The position numbers were made by a program, and so were the translations under genes. The notes under the pieces are model-generated. The model was not told the origin of the DNA, searched no databases, and was given only the letters and a program-made list of their open reading frames with translations. Positions 33,743 through 41,844 of a stretch of DNA of 64,000 nt are shown here, piece after piece. The stretch comes from Leisingera caerulea DSM 24564 (lineage in GTDB: Bacteria; Pseudomonadota; Alphaproteobacteria; Rhodobacterales; Rhodobacteraceae). Positions within the stretch are counted from its first letter, which is position 1. Each line of letters starts with the position of its first letter. The DNA lies in contig NZ_AXBI01000001.1 in assembly GCF_000473325.1 (NCBI RefSeq), forward strand, positions 1 to 64,000, in the 5' to 3' direction.

Positions 33743-35766
33743 GTGGGATAAGTGATATTTCTCCTAAAGCGAGCGGCAGGATTGCCTACCCGGGTTGGAA
33801 AGCATTGGTTCTGCCAAGCACACTTCTCTTCACCCTGTTGGTTTGGATGACGGTGGAAGAAGGAAGCTGGCTGCACGATTATCCCGAGAGCCGGGTCTGG
33901 GAAATTGCGACCTCAGTCACCGTGGCAGTGAAATACCTAGTCAACGAATTCTCTATTGGCGGTGTCAACTTGGCTGAAGTCACGCGCGACATCGCTGATG
34001 TCATTGCTATCCCGATGCGGGGGCTACAGGGTTTGCTAGCGGAAGGCTTCACTGTCTACCACGATGACGGCAGCATGACCGTCATCCCCTCGCTTCCCTG
34101 GCCGGCGGTAGTTCTGGCGATGACACTTTTCGCTTGGTGGGCTGCCGGTTCGGGCGTGGCGTTTCTTACGTTCTCTTCGCTGATGTATTTTCTGCTCTTC
34201 GGGCTGTGGCTGCCGGCAATGTTGACATTGTCCTCAGTACTAGTCGCAGTCTTGGTCAGTTTCGCGCTAGGTCTTATGCTGGGCGTCTGGGGGTATCGCA
34301 GTCCTCGTGCCAATGCTGTGCTAATGCCGATCTACGATGTGATGCAAACCATCCCTACGTTTTCCTACTTGGTGCCGGTGCTATTGCTTTTTGGGTTCAA
34401 CCCAGTGGCGGCGATGATTGCAACAGTGATCTACGCGATGCCACCTATGGCACGAGTAACTACACTGGCGCTTCAGAGGGTTCCGTCCAATATTAATGAT
34501 TTTGGGTCCATGAGTGGTTGCACCCGGGGTCAAAAGATGTGGCTGGTGATGGTCCCAGCAGCTCGGCAGAATCTGCTGATCGGGCTCAACCAAGTCATCA
34601 TGCTAACTTTCGCAATGGTGATCATCGCCTCTGTCATCGGCGCGGGCGGCTTGGGCGGCAAGGTCTATCAAGGGCTCAAAGCGTTGAAGATTGGCAATGC
34701 GGTCGAGGCCGGAATTGCCATAACCCTTATGGCCATCGCATTGGACCGGATTTCCAGAGCTATTGCTCTGCGGCGACCGAACCATACCGAGCCAGCGCCG
34801 GCTTTTTTCTGGCAACAACACAAACTGACCACGATAATGGTTCTGTTCACACCAGCCGCATACTTCTCAGGGTATTTTTTTCCCGCTTTGCAAACCTACC
34901 CTGAGATACTGACCGTTTCGACAGGTAGCTTCTGGAACGATGCCATACTCTGGGTAAGCGACAGTTTTTACACTCAGATCAAGGCGGTGCGGGAAGGTGT
35001 GATTGGCTATGCAATGCGCCCGATAAAAAACTTCCTTCTTGATGTTCCCTGGAGTGGTTTCATAGCAATTGTCACTGGGCTTGCTTATTGGGCTGGCGGA
35101 CGGCGACTGGCACTGGTCAGCCTTGGTCTTTTGGGTTTCATTGCCATCACAGGCTACTGGGACGCAGCAATGATATCGCTCTACCTAGTCGCGCTTTCGG
35201 TGGTCGTCACGCTGGTTTTGGCATTGCCGATTGGCATCTGGGCTGGGTTGAACGAAAGCGCCGACAGGATCGTCACGCCAATTATCGACACCCTTCAGAC
35301 ACTGCCGAGCTTTGTTTACCTCATACCGGTAGTAATGCTGGTCGGAGTAGGTGAATTCGCCGGCCTCATCGCCATAGTAGCCTATTCCCTGCCCCCCGGA
35401 GTGCGATATGCAAAACAGGGCATCCGAAATATCAGCCGCTCTAACATCGAAGTGGCAGATATGTCCGGATGCACAGCCAAGCAGAAGCTGTGGCATGTGC
35501 AGCTCCCGCTTGCACTGCCAGATATCATGCTGGGGATCAATCAGACAGTCATGTTCGCCTTCGGGATGCTGGTGATCACTGCGCTGGTAGGCACACGCGG
35601 ACTAGAACACGACACGCTGGTGGCAATCGCCAAGGTGCAACCCGGAGAGGGCATCGTCGCTGGGCTGGGCATCGCATTCCTATCAATAATCACTGACAGA
35701 CTGATCGGCCAGGCAAGCCGCAAGCTGCAACAACGCACAAAGCAGAAAAACGATGCAATTAGCTAA
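33739..35766 (+). CDS. Fused double-domain ABC permease, glycine-betaine type
   Basis: A 675-aa membrane protein with two complete ProW-like permease halves in one chain. The first half has MPIYDVMQTIPTFSYLVPVL and a SMSGCTRGQKMWLVMVPAA coupling loop. The second half has TPIIDTLQTLPSFVYLIPVV and a DMSGCTAKQKLWHVQLPLAL coupling loop. One polypeptide therefore supplies the whole transmembrane dimer. The two coupling loops are similar but not identical, pointing to an old internal duplication. It overlaps the ATPase gene by 4 bases and the amidase gene by 14. Confidence 0.9.
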   Translation: MSGISDISPKASGRIAYPGWKALVLPSTLLFTLLVWMTVEEGSWLHDYPESRVWEIATSVTVAVKYLVNEFSIGGVNLAEVTRDIADVIAIPMRGLQGLLAEGFTVYHDDGSMTVIPSLPWPAVVLAMTLFAWWAAGSGVAFLTFSSLMYFLLFGLWLPAMLTLSSVLVAVLVSFALGLMLGVWGYRSPRANAVLMPIYDVMQTIPTFSYLVPVLLLFGFNPVAAMIATVIYAMPPMARVTTLALQRVPSNINDFGSMSGCTRGQKMWLVMVPAARQNLLIGLNQVIMLTFAMVIIASVIGAGGLGGKVYQGLKALKIGNAVEAGIAITLMAIALDRISRAIALRRPNHTEPAPAFFWQQHKLTTIMVLFTPAAYFSGYFFPALQTYPEILTVSTGSFWNDAILWVSDSFYTQIKAVREGVIGYAMRPIKNFLLDVPWSGFIAIVTGLAYWAGGRRLALVSLGLLGFIAITGYWDAAMISLYLVALSVVVTLVLALPIGIWAGLNESADRIVTPIIDTLQTLPSFVYLIPVVMLVGVGEFAGLIAIVAYSLPPGVRYAKQGIRNISRSNIEVADMSGCTAKQKLWHVQLPLALPDIMLGINQTVMFAFGMLVITALVGTRGLEHDTLVAIAKVQPGEGIVAGLGIAFLSIITDRLIGQASRKLQQRTKQKNDAIS

Positions 35767-37183
35767 CCAGATGATAGCGCCGGATACAGCCTTATGCAGG
35801 CTGAGCGCGCTAGAAGCACTCGCATTGTTCCGATCGGGGGAGCTGTCACCTGTTGAACTGCTGCAAGCACAAATAAATCGAGCGGCAGAGGTAGAGCCGG
35901 TTATCAACGCCTTCACTGAAACCTTCTTTGACACCGCGATGCAGCAGGCGCGGCAGGCCGAACGGCGCTATCTTGATCGCACAGGGGATTTGCGCCCGCT
36001 GGAAGGGCTAACTGTCACTGTCAAAGACGTTATTGATCAGAAAGGTGCCCGGACTACCTACGGGAGTCTTGTTTACCGAGACAATCTGGCACACCGCGAC
36101 CATCCCGTTGTTGCCAGGATCCGGCAAGCCGGAGGTATAATCCATGCACGCACAACAACGTCGGAACTGGCGTTCGGCTGGATTACTGCAACACGGCTTT
36201 GGGGTGTGACACGAAACCCCTGGAACCCGGCGCTATCACCAGGAGGCTCCTCTGGCGGCGCTGCTGCCAGTCTTGCTGCAGGGACTAGTACACTGGCAAT
36301 TGGTTCGGACAGCGCAGGGTCAATCCGGGTGCCAGCCTCGCTTTGCGGGGTCGTAGGCTACAAACCGCCTGCCGGTCGTGTGCCCGACCCGGCAGAGGGG
36401 CATGACCCCTACAATGCGATTGGACCATTGGCGCGCAGTGTAGGAGACTGCGCGTTGCTGCTAAACGTGATCAGCGGTGGACATCCCTCCGACATCGGCT
36501 CACTGCGTGAGCGTTTAGAGCTGCCGCTCACCAATTTGGGCGAAGAACCACTCCGTGTCGCGCTTTCGCTTGATCTTGGCAAGTCATCTCCTGCCAGAAA
36601 CATCGTAAGTGTCATCCGCGACTTTGCCACACGAATGCAGCAGGCGGGTATTTCCGTTGAGGAACCTAGTATCAGTTGGCCAGGTACCGTGATTGATGAC
36701 GCAAAGGACTACGCTGTTAGTCTGATCGCAGAAAGCTTGAGCGGAATGCTTCAGCAACATGGCGCAGATGTATGTGACTATATCACAAGTGTCGGAGCTG
36801 CCGCGCGCAACTGCCCATGCACAGCGATCCCTCGTGCGTTTGAGACCAAGAAGCGACTCTATGCCGAGCTTTCTGCTATTCTCCACTCGGCTGACGCGCT
36901 TATTTGCCCAGTGGTCCTGACCAACTGCGTTGGTGCTGAGCAGCGCCCTTGGGAACGAATGATTGTGAACGGGGCCGAACTTGACAGTGACTATGACTGG
37001 GTGACAACACCCCATTTCAATATGTTAGGGCAACTACCTGCTCTGGCGGTTCCAATCGGCTGCGATGGGGGCGGGCTTCCGGTCGGTATTCAGATTGTCA
37101 CCCGGCCGTATGATGATCAGCGCGCTTTCCGTGTTGCGGCGGCAGTGGAGCGAATAGTCCGGACGGCAACTAGAGGCTTCTAA
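35753..37183 (+). CDS. Amidase (amidase-signature family)
   Basis: A 476-aa amidase-signature enzyme with an intact Ser-cisSer-Lys triad. K91 is in TVTVKDVID, the cis-Ser S166 is in SPGGSSGGAAAS, and the nucleophile S190 is in GSDSAGSIRVPAS. It hydrolyses an amide to acid plus ammonia or amine. Its start overlaps the permease stop by 14 bases, so it is co-translated with a glycine-betaine-type importer and probably acts on the imported compound. It is not GatA, because no gatB or gatC is nearby. An in-frame ATG at 35771 is an alternative start. Confidence 0.88.
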   Translation: MQLANQMIAPDTALCRLSALEALALFRSGELSPVELLQAQINRAAEVEPVINAFTETFFDTAMQQARQAERRYLDRTGDLRPLEGLTVTVKDVIDQKGARTTYGSLVYRDNLAHRDHPVVARIRQAGGIIHARTTTSELAFGWITATRLWGVTRNPWNPALSPGGSSGGAAASLAAGTSTLAIGSDSAGSIRVPASLCGVVGYKPPAGRVPDPAEGHDPYNAIGPLARSVGDCALLLNVISGGHPSDIGSLRERLELPLTNLGEEPLRVALSLDLGKSSPARNIVSVIRDFATRMQQAGISVEEPSISWPGTVIDDAKDYAVSLIAESLSGMLQQHGADVCDYITSVGAAARNCPCTAIPRAFETKKRLYAELSAILHSADALICPVVLTNCVGAEQRPWERMIVNGAELDSDYDWVTTPHFNMLGQLPALAVPIGCDGGGLPVGIQIVTRPYDDQRAFRVAAAVERIVRTATRGF

Positions 37184-37415
37184 CATCTTCAAATCGAAAT
37201 CGCCCACTGGGACTCTGATTAGAGCAAACACTCCAGCCACGCGGCTTTTCTTTCTCATCTCCTGCAAACAGTATGAATGCGTTGCACGATCACCCTCGAG
37301 TTAAGGCAAGGTATTGAGCTCATTGGCACCAGCCAAACTAATGACCAGTGACCTCAACGGTACTGCTCCAAATGTTTGCCGAACCTTTACGCCCGTATTC
37401 TCATTGAAGGTATAC

Positions 37416-37703
37416 TCAAATCAAGCCCTCGATGATAGCAATGTCTGCAACGCAAGCACCTGCGCGTTCGGCTCTTGCCGTGCGGTAAGCCGGGGAGTTG
37501 TAGCAGGCGCGGGCTTGCTCCAGACTATCGAATTCGATGATCACTCTTCGCTGCCAGTCGCGGCCTTCAAGAGTTTCCGCTTCACCCCTTGCTAGAAATC
37601 GTGCCCCAAAATCCGCGAATGCCGCCGGGGCAGCGGCTTGGTATCCGCTGTAACGGTCGGGGTCCGTGATTGTTACGTTGGCGATCCAATAGGCTTTAGG
37701 CAT
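37416..37703 (-). CDS. DUF1330 family protein
   Basis: A 95-aa ferredoxin-like-fold protein of the DUF1330 family: KAYWIANVTITDPDRYSGYQ at the start, GARFLARGEAETLEGRDW, and RVIIEFDSLEQARACYNSPA. Function is not established for the family. Its ATG (37703) overlaps the stop of the GntR regulator by eight bases, so the two are co-transcribed. It may serve the adjacent trigonelline-type pathway. Confidence 0.82.
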   Translation of the reverse strand: MPKAYWIANVTITDPDRYSGYQAAAPAAFADFGARFLARGEAETLEGRDWQRRVIIEFDSLEQARACYNSPAYRTARAERAGACVADIAIIEGLI

Positions 37704-38391
37704 TGCGAGTTTTGGCCTCTTCCTGGTTGAGCGTCCGCTTGGCAACAGCGGCCGCTTCCGTCAGGTGGCTCTGGACTGCGGCTCTGGCGGCCTCGGCGTT
37801 GCCTGACGTGATAGCCTTGCAGATATCCTGCATATGGGCGGGGCCGGGTTTTCGCCGCTCTGCGGTCGAGAGCGTCACCGCCCGCAGCCGGCTGATGCGG
37901 CCGTTCAGACGCTGGACGATTTCCCAGGCTACGTTGTGGCCGGCGCCTTCGAAGATGATCCGGTAGAACTCGGTCGTGGCGTTCAGCATCGGACCGGGAA
38001 CACCTGCCGCAACGGCCTCTTGCAGCCTGCGCAGCGCGGAGTTCAGCATTTCCGCCAGCTGCGGCGTGATGTTGCGGGCGCATTCGGTGGCGGCGGCGGT
38101 CTCCAGCATCTGGCGGATGTCGTAGATCTGCCGTGCGTCTTCCCACCCCAGTTGCGCCACGATCGGCCCTTTGCCGGGCAGGATTTCCACCAACCCCTCC
38201 GCCTCCAGGTAGCGGATGGTTTCGCGCACGACGGTGCGGCTGACGCCGAGCTGCTCGCACAGAGGGCGCTCCACCAGCCGTTCACCTGGGGCAAACTTTC
38301 CGGAGACAATAGCCTCGCGCATCCGTTCCTGCACGATATCGCGCAGGGTCTGCGGGTGGTGGTCTATTTTGCTCATGATGGGGTTGGTCAT
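37696..38391 (-). CDS. GntR-family regulator, FCD subfamily (candidate regulator of the trigonelline genes)
   Basis: A protein of about 231 aa. The winged helix-turn-helix is at about residues 15-80 (LRDIVQERMREAIVSGKFAP, GERLVERPLCEQLGVSRTVV, RETIRYLEAEGLVEI). It is followed by an all-helical FCD ligand domain. The start is uncertain: ATG 38391 (MTNPIMSK) or ATG 38376; neither has a strong ribosome binding site. It is divergent from the catabolic operon. A TGGTATACCA palindrome in the divergent promoter suits FCD regulators and suggests autoregulation and control of that operon. Confidence 0.85.
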   Translation of the reverse strand: MTNPIMSKIDHHPQTLRDIVQERMREAIVSGKFAPGERLVERPLCEQLGVSRTVVRETIRYLEAEGLVEILPGKGPIVAQLGWEDARQIYDIRQMLETAAATECARNITPQLAEMLNSALRRLQEAVAAGVPGPMLNATTEFYRIIFEGAGHNVAWEIVQRLNGRISRLRAVTLSTAERRKPGPAHMQDICKAITSGNAEAARAAVQSHLTEAAAVAKRTLNQEEAKTRNA

Positions 38392-38434
38392 ATTGCATCC
38401 AATAGCAACAGGGACAGGGTGGAACAAGTGTGCA

Positions 38435-38464
38435 TTGACATACTGTATGATGGTATACCATATT
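38435..38464 (+). promoter_or_regulatory. Promoter and GntR-type operator of the trigonelline-type operon
   Basis: TTGACA (38435-38440) is followed 18 bases later by CATATT (38459-38464), a credible vegetative promoter facing the operon. The perfect palindrome ATGGTATACCAT (38450-38461) overlaps the spacer and -10 region, so a bound GntR protein would block transcription. Binding by the divergent GntR gene product is inference. Confidence 0.6.
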
Positions 38465-38498
38465 ACGCAGAATGGAATCAAACAGGAAAGATCTGCCC

Positions 38499-39101
38499 AT
38501 GCCCGCCGAAATCCGAAAGACGCTACTGCATGTCGAAGAGACCCTGATTGAGGGCGGCAAGGCAGCGGAAACCCCGTTCAAGATGATTGCTGCGGTGGCG
38601 GTGATCAAAAATCCCTGGGCAGGGCAGGGCTTTGTCGAGGATCTGCGTCCGGCAATCCATGACTGCGCGCCGGGGCTGGGCGAGAAGTTGACCGCGATGA
38701 TCCTGGAGGCTGCAGGCGGCGGCGACAAGGTCGAGGGCTACGGGAAATCCGCCATCGTCGGGGTCAGTGGCGAGGTAGAGCATGCCTCTGCTCTCATCCA
38801 CACCCTGCGGTTTGGCAACCACTTCCGCGAGGCGGTGGGGGCGAAGTCTTATCTGGCATTCACCAACACCCGCGGGCCGGCCAATGCGCCCCTGCAAATT
38901 CCGCTGATGGACAAGAACGACGGCGGGCGGCGCAGCCATTACCTGACCATCCAGTTGTCCGTCGCGGACGCGCCGGCGCCGGACGAGATTGTGATCGCGT
39001 TGGGAGCCTCCATCGGCGGTCGGCCGCATCACCGCATCGGGGACCGCTACCAGGATTTGAAGGAGCTGGGCCATGACGCTGACAACCCTGCAGCTGTCTA
39101 A
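38499..39101 (+). CDS. Amino acid synthesis family protein (DUF1185), conserved hypothetical
   Basis: A protein of about 200 aa of the AA_synth/DUF1185 family: RKTLLHVEETLIEGGKAAET, AVAVIKNPWAGQGFVEDLRP, KSAIVGVSGEVEHASALIHT and PLMDKNDGGRRSHYLTIQLS. The biochemical role is not established. It is the first gene of the trigonelline-type operon, with AGGAAAG before the ATG at 38499. The Acinetobacter pathway needs a conserved hypothetical protein to assist the last step; this gene or the DUF1330 gene could be its counterpart. The stop overlaps the hydrolase gene by 29 bases. Confidence 0.82.
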   Translation: MPAEIRKTLLHVEETLIEGGKAAETPFKMIAAVAVIKNPWAGQGFVEDLRPAIHDCAPGLGEKLTAMILEAAGGGDKVEGYGKSAIVGVSGEVEHASALIHTLRFGNHFREAVGAKSYLAFTNTRGPANAPLQIPLMDKNDGGRRSHYLTIQLSVADAPAPDEIVIALGASIGGRPHHRIGDRYQDLKELGHDADNPAAV

Positions 39102-39876
39102 GCCTTTCGGGGCTGTCACCTGCCAGCGGTCAGGGCAGGGTGCGCCTGTTGTGCTGCTCCATGGAGTGGGGATGCAATCGGCGGCCTGGGCGCCGCAGAT
39201 CACTGCGCTTTCTGGAACCCATGAGGTGATCGCACTGGATTTGCCCGGTCATGGTGGCAGTGACCTGTTGCCCGAAGCGGCAGAACTGCCGGATTACGTG
39301 GCCTGGTTGCACGCGGTGATCCAAGCGCTGGACCTTGGCCCAGTGTATCTCGCGGGTCACTCCATGGGGGCGCTGATTGCCGGTGGTTATGCCGCCAGCC
39401 ATCCTGAGAACGTGGCCCGGGTGGCGTTGTTGAATGGGGTGTTCCGGCGATCGGCGGAGGCCAGGGCCGCGGTTGAAGCGCGCGCTGCCGAAATCCGCGC
39501 TGGCAGCTTTGATCTGGAAACACCGCTGGCGCGATGGTTCGGGGAGAGTGAGGCTGACCAGGCGGCACGGGCGCAGGTGGCCGAATGGCTGTCGGGCGTG
39601 GACCTGGCGGGTTACGCCGCCGCCTATACCGCCTTTGCCCGCGGCGACAGCACCTATGCCGATGGGTTCGGCGGTATCCGTTGCCCGCTGCTGGCGCTGA
39701 CCGGCGATGGCGATCCGAACTCGACACCCGCGATGGCGCAAGCCATGGCGGATGCCGCGCCGCAGGGCAGGGCGGTTGTCATCGAAGGCCACCGGCATAT
39801 GGTCAACCTGACTGCCCCCGCAGAGGTCAACGCGGCCCTGCACGACTGGCTGAACACCGAAGGAGCAACGACATGA
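39073..39876 (+). CDS. tgnD: Alpha/beta hydrolase, candidate MFMS hydrolase (TgnD-like)
   Basis: A 267-aa alpha/beta hydrolase with oxyanion segment LLHGVGMQSAAW, nucleophile Ser in AGHSMGALIAGG, Asp in LTGDGDPNST and catalytic His in EGHRHMVNLTAP. By position it corresponds to TgnD, which splits (E)-2-((N-methylformamido)methylene)succinate into succinate semialdehyde, methylamine, formate and CO2. The gene symbol is assigned from family and cluster order only. It overlaps the next gene by four bases (ATGA). Confidence 0.75.
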   Translation: MTLTTLQLSKPFGAVTCQRSGQGAPVVLLHGVGMQSAAWAPQITALSGTHEVIALDLPGHGGSDLLPEAAELPDYVAWLHAVIQALDLGPVYLAGHSMGALIAGGYAASHPENVARVALLNGVFRRSAEARAAVEARAAEIRAGSFDLETPLARWFGESEADQAARAQVAEWLSGVDLAGYAAAYTAFARGDSTYADGFGGIRCPLLALTGDGDPNSTPAMAQAMADAAPQGRAVVIEGHRHMVNLTAPAEVNAALHDWLNTEGATT

Positions 39877-40799
39877 GCGAGATCGACCCGCGCGCCCTGC
39901 GAAACGCCTTCGGCACCTTCATGACCGGCGTCACCGTGGTGACAACGCACGATCCGGACGGAAACCCGATCGGCTTTACTGCCAACTCCTTCACCTCAGT
40001 GTCGCTGGACCCGCCTCTGGTACTGGTGTGCATCGCCAACTCCTCCAGCAACTACGCCGCGTTCGAGCAGGCCGAGGGCTTTGCCGTCAATGTGCTGGCG
40101 GAGGACCAGAAGGGCGTCTCCAACACTTTCGCCCGCCCGGTCGAGGACCGTTTTGCCGCCGTCAGCTGGCAGCAGGGGCCGCAGGGCAGCCCGGTGTTCG
40201 AGGGTGTCTCCGCCTGGTTCGACTGTTCCATGCACAACCGGGTGGAGGCGGGCGACCACCTGATCCTGATCGGCCGGGTGGAGGCGTTTGAAACCTCGCC
40301 TGCGCCGGGTCTCGGCTATGCCCGCGGCGCCTATGTGACAGCAGCGGCGGAGGCCGAGGCCCTGACCCAGGGCGCCAAGCTGATCGTCTCGGCATTGATC
40401 GAGCATGAGGGCAAGGTGCTGCTCCTGGGCAACGACCAGGGCAAGCTGACGCTGCCTGAAATCCGTGTCGGCAAGGAGGGCGCCTCTGCCGCCCTGGCCA
40501 AGCTGATTGCGGACACCGGCGTCGAGGCGGAGCCGGGGTTCATTTATTCCGTCTACGAAGACAAAGCGCGCGAACATCAGCACATCTCGTTTCTGTGCCA
40601 ATCGGCCGGCGGCACACCGGCCAAGGGTGTTTTCACGGCACTGACCCAATCCACGCTGATGGACATTGCCGATGCGGCGATGTGCACCATGCTGGAGCGG
40701 TTCGCCAGTGAGGCCCGGATGGGCAATTTCGGGGTGTATTATGGCAATCAGACCACCGGGCAGGTCCGCCCCGTGGCGACAGGGAGCAAGGGCGCATGA
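39873..40799 (+). CDS. tgnA: Flavin reductase with C-terminal NUDIX-like domain (trigonelline monooxygenase reductase component)
   Basis: A 308-aa protein. Residues 1-155 form a flavin reductase/FMN-binding split barrel (LRNAFGTFMTGVTVVTTHDP, TANSFTSVSLDPPLVLVCIA, VFEGVSAWFDCSM). Residues 170-300 look like a NUDIX-type fold (LIVSALIEHEGKVLLLGNDQ) but lack an obvious GX5EX7REUXEEXGU box, so this part is probably regulatory. It would supply reduced flavin to the oxygenase encoded next, with which it overlaps by four bases. In A. baylyi I recall tgnA as the reductase and tgnB as the oxygenase; the letters should be checked. Confidence 0.78.
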   Translation: MSEIDPRALRNAFGTFMTGVTVVTTHDPDGNPIGFTANSFTSVSLDPPLVLVCIANSSSNYAAFEQAEGFAVNVLAEDQKGVSNTFARPVEDRFAAVSWQQGPQGSPVFEGVSAWFDCSMHNRVEAGDHLILIGRVEAFETSPAPGLGYARGAYVTAAAEAEALTQGAKLIVSALIEHEGKVLLLGNDQGKLTLPEIRVGKEGASAALAKLIADTGVEAEPGFIYSVYEDKAREHQHISFLCQSAGGTPAKGVFTALTQSTLMDIADAAMCTMLERFASEARMGNFGVYYGNQTTGQVRPVATGSKGA

Positions 40800-41833
40800 A
40801 ATTTTCCCTCTTTGCGCATATGGAGCGGATTTCCGCGGCAGACGATCAGAAGCGGCTGTATGACGAGTTCATCCAGCTGTGCAAAATTGCCGACGACGGC
40901 GGCATGCATGCGGTTTGGACCGGCGAACACCACGGGATGAACTTCACCATCTCGCCGAACCCGTTTCTGAACCTGATTGATGTGGCGCGGCACACCAAGC
41001 ACGTGCGGCTGGGCACTGGCACGGTAATTGCGCCGTTCTGGCATCCGATCCGGCTGGCGGGCGAGGCGGCGATGACCGATATTATCACCGAAGGCCGCCT
41101 GGACCTGGGCATCGCCCGGGGCGCCTATTCGTTTGAATACGAGCGCATGATGCCCGGCATGGACGCCTGGGAGGCGGGCCAGCGGATGCGGGAGCTGATC
41201 CCGGCGGTGCAGGGCCTGTGGCAGGGCGACTATGCGCAGGAGGGGGAGTTTCATTCCTTCCCGAAAACCACGTCTTCCCCGAAACCGGTGCAAGAGAACG
41301 GTCCGCCGATCTGGATCGCGGCGCGCGATCCCAACAGCCACGAGTTCGCCGTGGCCAATGGCTGCAACGTGCAGGTGACGCCGCTGTGGAAGGGTGATGA
41401 GGAAATCACTGACCTGATGGGCAAGTTCAACGATGCCTGTGCCAAGCACGCCGATGTGCCGCGGCCCAAGATCATGCTGCTGCAGCACACCTATGTCGCG
41501 GACAGCGCCGAGGATGTGAAACGCGGGGCGGAGGAGCTCAACCGCTTCTTCTGCTACTTCGGGGCCTGGTTCATGAACAAGCGCGAGATCCGCCAGGGCC
41601 TGATCGACCCGCTGAGTGACGAGGAAATTGCAGCGCATCCGTTCTACTCGCCTGAGGCAATGGAGCGCGACCTGGTGATCGGGGAACCGGCGGCGGTGAT
41701 TGAACGGCTGAAGAAATACGAGGCCCTGGGCTATGATGAATACTCGTTCTGGATCGACTCCAGCATGAGCTTCGAGCGCAAGAAGGCCTCGCTTGAGCGG
41801 TTCATCACCGACGTCATGCCAGCGTTTCAGTGA
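40796..41833 (+). CDS. tgnB: Luciferase-like flavin-dependent monooxygenase (trigonelline oxygenase component)
   Basis: A 345-aa luciferase-like (LLM) flavin-dependent oxygenase: AVWTGEHHGMNFTISPNPFL, RLGTGTVIAPFWHPIRLAGE, MTDIITEGRLDLGIARGAYS and PPIWIAARDPNSHEFAVANG. In the trigonelline pathway the oxygenase opens the N-methylpyridinium ring directly between C5 and C6 using flavin supplied by the reductase. It overlaps the reductase gene by 4 bases. The class is certain. The substrate is inferred from gene order and neighbours. Confidence 0.8.
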   Translation: MKFSLFAHMERISAADDQKRLYDEFIQLCKIADDGGMHAVWTGEHHGMNFTISPNPFLNLIDVARHTKHVRLGTGTVIAPFWHPIRLAGEAAMTDIITEGRLDLGIARGAYSFEYERMMPGMDAWEAGQRMRELIPAVQGLWQGDYAQEGEFHSFPKTTSSPKPVQENGPPIWIAARDPNSHEFAVANGCNVQVTPLWKGDEEITDLMGKFNDACAKHADVPRPKIMLLQHTYVADSAEDVKRGAEELNRFFCYFGAWFMNKREIRQGLIDPLSDEEIAAHPFYSPEAMERDLVIGEPAAVIERLKKYEALGYDEYSFWIDSSMSFERKKASLERFITDVMPAFQ

Positions 41834-41844
41834 GGAAACCGAAA

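Noticed and set aside
35753-37183. Annotation of the amidase as GatA of the amidotransferase complex
   Set aside because: No gatB or gatC is present and the gene is coupled to an ABC importer; the Ser-cisSer-Lys triad is shared by all amidase-signature enzymes.
37184-37415. Short plus-strand frame beginning at 37314
   Set aside because: No ribosome binding site or domain; it runs antisense into the DUF1330 gene.
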